A DNA stretch of 8,585 nt from Halovenus sp. (GTDB lineage Archaea > Halobacteriota > Halobacteria > Halobacteriales > Haloarculaceae), in assembly GCA_003551265.1 (NCBI GenBank), contig PUMG01000254.1, forward strand, positions 1-8,585, in the 5' to 3' direction. Position numbers and translations under genes: made by a program. Under the pieces are notes generated by a model. The model had not been told where the DNA came from and did no database searches. It saw only the letters and a program-made list of their open reading frames with translations. Positions 6,853 through 8,585 of this stretch are shown here, piece by piece (position 1 is the stretch's first letter; each line of letters opens with the position of its first letter).

Positions 6853-6933
6853 CCTTTTGACGTGTTTTACATGCATAACTGGTAAAACCCTCCCTCTTTG
6901 GATTGTTATACCAAGTAGTTCTACGTCAAAAGG
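6853..6933 (-). promoter_or_regulatory. Integrase leader: nested inverted repeats and a possible extended -10 promoter
   Basis: CCTTTTGACGT (6853-6863) and ACGTCAAAAGG (6923-6933) are perfect 11-bp inverted repeats. Directly inside lies a second pair, GTTTTAC (6864-6870) and GTAAAAC (6882-6888). In a leftward transcript the 3' outer arm contains the AAAAGG that serves as ribosome binding site for the TTG start at 6845, so folding could hide it. Between the arms the - strand reads TTGGTATAAC (TATAAC at 6910-6905), an extended -10 element that could be an int promoter. A transcript from there would lack the outer 5' arm and stay open. Confidence 0.4.
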
Positions 6934-6958
6934 CGTAAACCCCCCCTTATTCTATTGT

Positions 6959-7348
6959 CTAGTTTTGTCGACCTTTTTTTGAGTAGTGCTCTATCACTTC
7001 CATAACTTCCTCGATGGCTTCCTTCGTCCAGCCTTTCTCCTCGGCCATGAGGGAGATTTCAAGGTACTCCAAGTTTTTTTCCTGAACTAATTTTTGGAGC
7101 TCTGGGGGGAGGTTATCGAACCAATCTGGGTCTTTCTTCCTAATTTTAGATCGTCCTGCAAGGTAGTCAAGAGATACATCGAAATAGTCTGCGGCCCCCA
7201 TGAGGATATTCAGTGAAGGATAAAGCCTGCCGCTTTCATATTTTGCAATTGTTGATTTTGTTATCCCCAGAGCATCTGCTAGCTGATCTTGTGTAAGGCC
7301 CTGCTCCTTCCGTAGCCCCCTCATTCTCTTCCCGAGTTTTTCACTCAT
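6959..7348 (-). CDS. XRE-family transcriptional repressor (CI/ImmR-like)
   Basis: A 129-residue protein with an N-terminal helix-turn-helix of the Cro/C1 type (residues 8-62; recognition region TQDQLADALGITKSTIAKYESG at 19-40). It has a helical C-terminal part (residues 78-125) rather than an S24 LexA-like peptidase domain, so it should not self-cleave like lambda CI. This size and layout recall ImmR-type repressors of Gram-positive elements. No ImmA-type protease gene lies beside it here. ATG at 7348 has GGAGGG six nt upstream. It is transcribed leftward from the promoter at 7393-7422, ahead of int, and probably represses the rightward promoter at 7462-7490 and possibly its own. Stop TAG at 6961-6959. 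Confidence 0.88.
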   Translation of the reverse strand: MSEKLGKRMRGLRKEQGLTQDQLADALGITKSTIAKYESGRLYPSLNILMGAADYFDVSLDYLAGRSKIRKKDPDWFDNLPPELQKLVQEKNLEYLEISLMAEEKGWTKEAIEEVMEVIEHYSKKGRQN

Positions 7349-7392
7349 TGCTTACCCTCCCCCCTTTTTTTTAACCCCTCTTTCCTAGACAT

Positions 7393-7422
7393 ATTATAGC
7401 ATGGTTTCTTGAGAGGAAACAA
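7393..7422 (-). promoter_or_regulatory. Leftward promoter for the repressor (and perhaps int)
   Basis: On the - strand TTGTTT (7422-7417), an 18-nt spacer and a perfect TATAAT (7398-7393). It lies 45 nt upstream of the repressor ATG. The spacer contains the inverted repeat GTTTC...GAAAC (7404-7420), a plausible operator. Confidence 0.75.
7404..7420. promoter_or_regulatory. Putative operator in the leftward promoter
   Basis: GTTTC (7404-7408) and GAAAC (7416-7420) form a dyad around a 7-nt centre. The right half extends to AGGAAAC (7414-7420), the complement of GTTTCCT found in the rightward promoter spacer at 7468-7474 and again, inverted, at 7742-7748. Sharing of this half-site between both promoters suggests one regulator. 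Confidence 0.5.
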
Positions 7423-7461
7423 CCCCTTGCGGGAAAAAATTAAAAAAATCCCCTCAAAGCC

Positions 7462-7490
7462 TTGACAGTTTCCTTAAAATCAACTAAAAT
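7462..7490 (+). promoter_or_regulatory. Rightward early promoter
   Basis: TTGACA (7462-7467), exactly 17 nt, TAAAAT (7485-7490): near-consensus sigma-A promoter, 34 nt before the Cro-like ATG. An 18-bp sequence covering its spacer (7467-7484) recurs as an exact inverted copy at 7732-7749, so this promoter is almost certainly regulated. Confidence 0.85.
7467..7484 (+). promoter_or_regulatory. Putative operator 1, in the spacer of the rightward promoter
   Basis: AGTTTCCTTAAAATCAAC fills the space between -35 and -10. With the next T it has partial dyad symmetry (AGTT...AACT, central TTAAA). The exact reverse complement stands at 7732-7749. A protein bound here would exclude RNA polymerase. Confidence 0.6.
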
Positions 7491-7523
7491 GTAAGTAGCA
7501 GCATTTTGAAGGAGGGTTATAAC

Positions 7524-7736
7524 ATGGCAGAACAGGTAAACACCAAAGCCCTTAAAAGGGAGCGCGAACAACTCGGCCTCAACAAGAAGGAGATGGCTGA
7601 CCTTCTTGGGGTTCATAAGTCAACGTACAGTCGCTACGAAAGTGGGGACATGTTTCCTGGCCCAACAGTAATGAAGCGGATTGCAAGCATTATCGGAGAA
7701 GAGAGGGCTGCGGATATTTTTTTCTCCAAGTGTTGA
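7524..7736 (+). CDS. Cro-like XRE-family DNA-binding protein
   Basis: A 70-residue single-domain helix-turn-helix protein. NKKEMADLLGVHKSTYSRYESGDMFPGP (residues 20-47) is the HTH of the Cro/C1 fold. ATG 7524 is chosen because AAGGAGGG (7509-7516) lies 7 nt upstream; an in-frame TTG at 7506 would lie upstream of that site. As the first gene rightward of the promoter at 7462-7490 and facing the repressor, it takes the place of Cro, presumably turning down repressor synthesis during lytic growth. Its last Cys codon and stop codon lie inside the second 18-bp operator-like repeat. The C-terminal FFSKC is not a known motif. Confidence 0.82.
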   Translation: MAEQVNTKALKREREQLGLNKKEMADLLGVHKSTYSRYESGDMFPGPTVMKRIASIIGEERAADIFFSKC

Positions 7737-7749
7737 TTTTAAGGAAACT
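7732..7749 (-). promoter_or_regulatory. Putative operator 2, exact inverted copy of operator 1
   Basis: GTTGATTTTAAGGAAACT is the exact reverse complement of 7467-7484 over 18 bp; flanking bases differ. It starts within the last codon of the Cro-like gene and ends 24 nt before the start of the Xis-like gene. It could support looping with operator 1 or a transcription roadblock before xis. Confidence 0.5.
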
Positions 7750-7773
7750 ATTGATGAGGGGGGGTGATTTAAA

Positions 7774-7989
7774 GTGGACGCAAAACTAGCAGACCATTGT
7801 CCAGCCCGGGAGCTGCAGATAGCGGTAAACCCCAAGCGGGCAGCCAAGATGCTGGATGTATCGCGCACCACCATCTACAGGTGGATGGAAAGCGGGAAGA
7901 TACAATCCTTTAAGATTGGAAGCGCCCGCAGAATACTCGTAGCGGAACTGGAAGCCCTGGTGGAGCGAGCTATGGAGCAGGCGCCGTAG
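7774..7989 (+). CDS. Excisionase-like helix-turn-helix protein (HTH_17, MerR-like fold)
   Basis: A 71-residue protein starting at GTG 7774, with a G-rich ribosome binding site ending in GGGGTGA 6 nt upstream. Residues 18-40 (VNPKRAAKMLDVSRTTIYRWMES) form a winged-helix HTH and GKIQSFKIGSARRILVAELEALV (41-63) the wing and trailing helix, the pattern of the excisionase/HTH_17 family (the SinglyHTH 'DNA-binding, excisionase' group). Such proteins bend DNA near att sites to help integrase excise, or act as early regulators. Following the Cro-like gene in the early operon, it could be Xis for the integrase at 5667-6782, although it is transcribed in the opposite direction and lies 1 kb from int. 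Simple regulation without excision is the alternative. Confidence 0.75.
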   Translation: MDAKLADHCPARELQIAVNPKRAAKMLDVSRTTIYRWMESGKIQSFKIGSARRILVAELEALVERAMEQAP

Positions 7990-7997
7990 GCCGGAAA

Positions 7998-8177
7998 CCT
8001 GCCAGGGCAAAGTAAAGACTAAAGCGGTGTGGCCACGATCCCCAGGCGACGGCCCGGGAGGAGCCCCGACGCATCGGTGGTGGCTAAATCAGTACAGCGC
8101 CAGGACGCGCAGGCGGGTAGCGACATAAGACCTGCGTCCAGCGGGAGCCGCAGTGGTCTTTACCTTGCCCTGGCGGG
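7998..8177 (+). ncRNA. Putative structured non-coding RNA with long closing stem and two arms
   Basis: The 230-nt gap between the Xis-like gene and the gene at 8219 has no supported ORF but is rich in pairing. Closing stem: 7998-8019 with 8156-8177, where 20 of 22 positions are Watson-Crick, one G-U and one A-C. CCTGCC (7998-8003) can alternatively pair with GGCAGG (8176-8181). Inside, GCGG (8024-8027) pairs with CCGC (8148-8151). Arm 1 pairs GCCA plus CGAT (8032-8039) with ATCG (8073-8076) and TGGC (8081-8084), and is capped by GCGACGG (8046-8052) with CCGACGC (8066-8072) around an A-A mismatch. Arm 2 pairs GGACGC (8103-8108) and AGG (8111-8113) with CCT (8131-8133) and GCGTCC (8134-8139), plus CGC/GCG outside (8098-8100/8141-8143). 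The linker 8085-8097 looks unpaired. I match it to no known RNA family. No own promoter is clear; early-operon transcription is likely. A DNA-level role (MITE, origin) is the alternative. Confidence 0.55.
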
Positions 8178-8218
8178 CAGGTAGGGGGCGAAAAAACCAA
8201 CAAGGAGGGGTTGCGTAC

Positions 8219-8585
8219 ATGGAGGGTACACTGGAAGATCTGAGGTGGATGGCGGACGTTTATGAGCAGGCTCAAAAGTCAAGGAAAGCCATGAAAAATA
8301 GGGCCCGAGCCAAAAAAGATGGTGATGATCCACACGGCGGCGACTTCGCAGACGCAATTGGTGAGGATTTTTCGTCCATTGAAAAGCGGATATTTCGCGA
8401 AATGAAAAAGGTTGCACGAAGCATTCCAATTTACCAGGAGTGGCTTTGTGATGTAAAGGGCATAGGCCCAACCTACACCACCAAGCTGCTTGCCTGGATC
8501 GACATTAACGAAGCCGACACCGTATCTGCACTCTGGAAGTACTGCGGACTAGCTGTGGAAGTGGTCTGCGATGACTGCGGTGCAG
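8219..8585 (+). CDS. IS110-type transposase C-terminal-domain-like protein lacking the RuvC-like N-terminus (3' end outside window)
   Basis: The first 122 residues are visible. ATG 8219 has AAGGAGGGG (8202-8210) 8 nt upstream, so the start is firm. Residues 1-75 are charged and helical, probably coiled coil (EDLRWMADVYEQAQKSRKAMKNR, then SSIEKRIFREMKKVARSIPIYQEWL). Residues 79-112 (VKGIGPTYTTKLLAWIDINEADTVSALWKYCGLAV) closely follow the helix-hairpin-helix start of the Transposase_20 (IS116/IS110/IS902) domain, whose usual form is PGIGPxxAxxLLAEIGDxxRFxxxxxLAxYxGL. Intact IS110 recombinases have about 150 residues of DEDD RuvC-like domain before this coiled coil; here none exists. CDDCG near the window end suggests an inserted zinc site. 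The catalytic serine region would lie beyond the window, so activity cannot be judged. It could be an HHH DNA- or RNA-binding phage protein rather than a transposase. Confidence 0.65.
   Translation, partial: MEGTLEDLRWMADVYEQAQKSRKAMKNRARAKKDGDDPHGGDFADAIGEDFSSIEKRIFREMKKVARSIPIYQEWLCDVKGIGPTYTTKLLAWIDINEADTVSALWKYCGLAVEVVCDDCGA

Noticed and set aside
5769..6982. Several 90-160-codon + strand ORFs opposite int
   Set aside because: Antisense shadows of the integrase, whose catalytic residues are intact on the - strand; they are Cys/Pro/Leu-rich without domains.
7506..7523. TTG start of the Cro-like gene at 7506
   Set aside because: AAGGAGGG lies downstream of it and 7 nt before ATG 7524, which begins the normal XRE N-terminus.
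7998..8177. Retron msr-msd element
   Set aside because: The long terminal inverted repeat recalls retron a1/a2, but no reverse transcriptase is visible; the next gene is IS110-like. A retron cannot be excluded only if an RT lies beyond the window.
7998..8218. CRISPR-like or tandem repeat array
   Set aside because: The repeats are inverted arms of hairpins; there is no regular repeat-spacer pattern anywhere in the window.
8084..8471. - strand ORFs over the structured element and the IS110-like gene
   Set aside because: No ribosome binding sites or domains, and they oppose a well-initiated + strand gene and a strong structured region.

Overview
The window looks like part of a temperate tailed-phage genome from a Firmicute host, probably of the class Clostridia. 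This rests on very strong Shine-Dalgarno sequences of the AAGGAGGG and GGGGTGATTT types, use of ATG/GTG starts, consensus sigma-A promoters and the protein types. Host assignment below class level is inference.

Layout. Positions 3-3785 hold the 3' part of a very large, probably virion-associated protein with an HEIGH zinc-peptidase motif and an LPD38-like segment. Positions 3819-5085 are a lysis module: an XhlA-like one-TM protein, a GH73-type endolysin with an extra hydrophobic/acidic tail that carries its own internal ribosome binding site, and a small unknown protein. Positions 5086-5666 contain no conventional gene. They hold two GC-rich hairpins (the second a good rho-independent terminator), a tiny ORF, paired AGTGCC repeats, and the 3' part of a tRNA-Ser(GGA) from the anticodon arm to CCA, which is best read as the phage attachment site attP. 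Positions 5667-7348 run leftward: a tyrosine integrase and an XRE-family repressor. Positions 7349-7523 are a divergent control region with consensus promoters both ways and matching operator-like motifs. Rightward follow a Cro-like protein, an excisionase-like protein, a 230-nt non-coding stretch that folds into a two-armed RNA closed by a 22-nt stem, and the start of a protein resembling the C-terminal half of IS110-family transposases, cut off by the window end.

How it works together. The order late genes - terminator - attP - int - repressor - cro - xis is that of a free or circular phage genome, because integration would separate the lysis genes from int. The repressor and Cro-like proteins probably compete for the operators between the two promoters. 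Int and the Xis-like protein act at attP, with the AGTGCC repeats as likely arm sites.

The most promising unexplained unit is the structured element at 7998-8177 next to the IS110-like gene at 8219. IS110 recombinases are guided by bridge RNAs encoded beside the gene, but the protein here seems to lack the N-terminal RuvC-like domain. The pair may be a domesticated or novel RNA-protein system. This is an inference from layout and folding by eye, not a demonstrated function.
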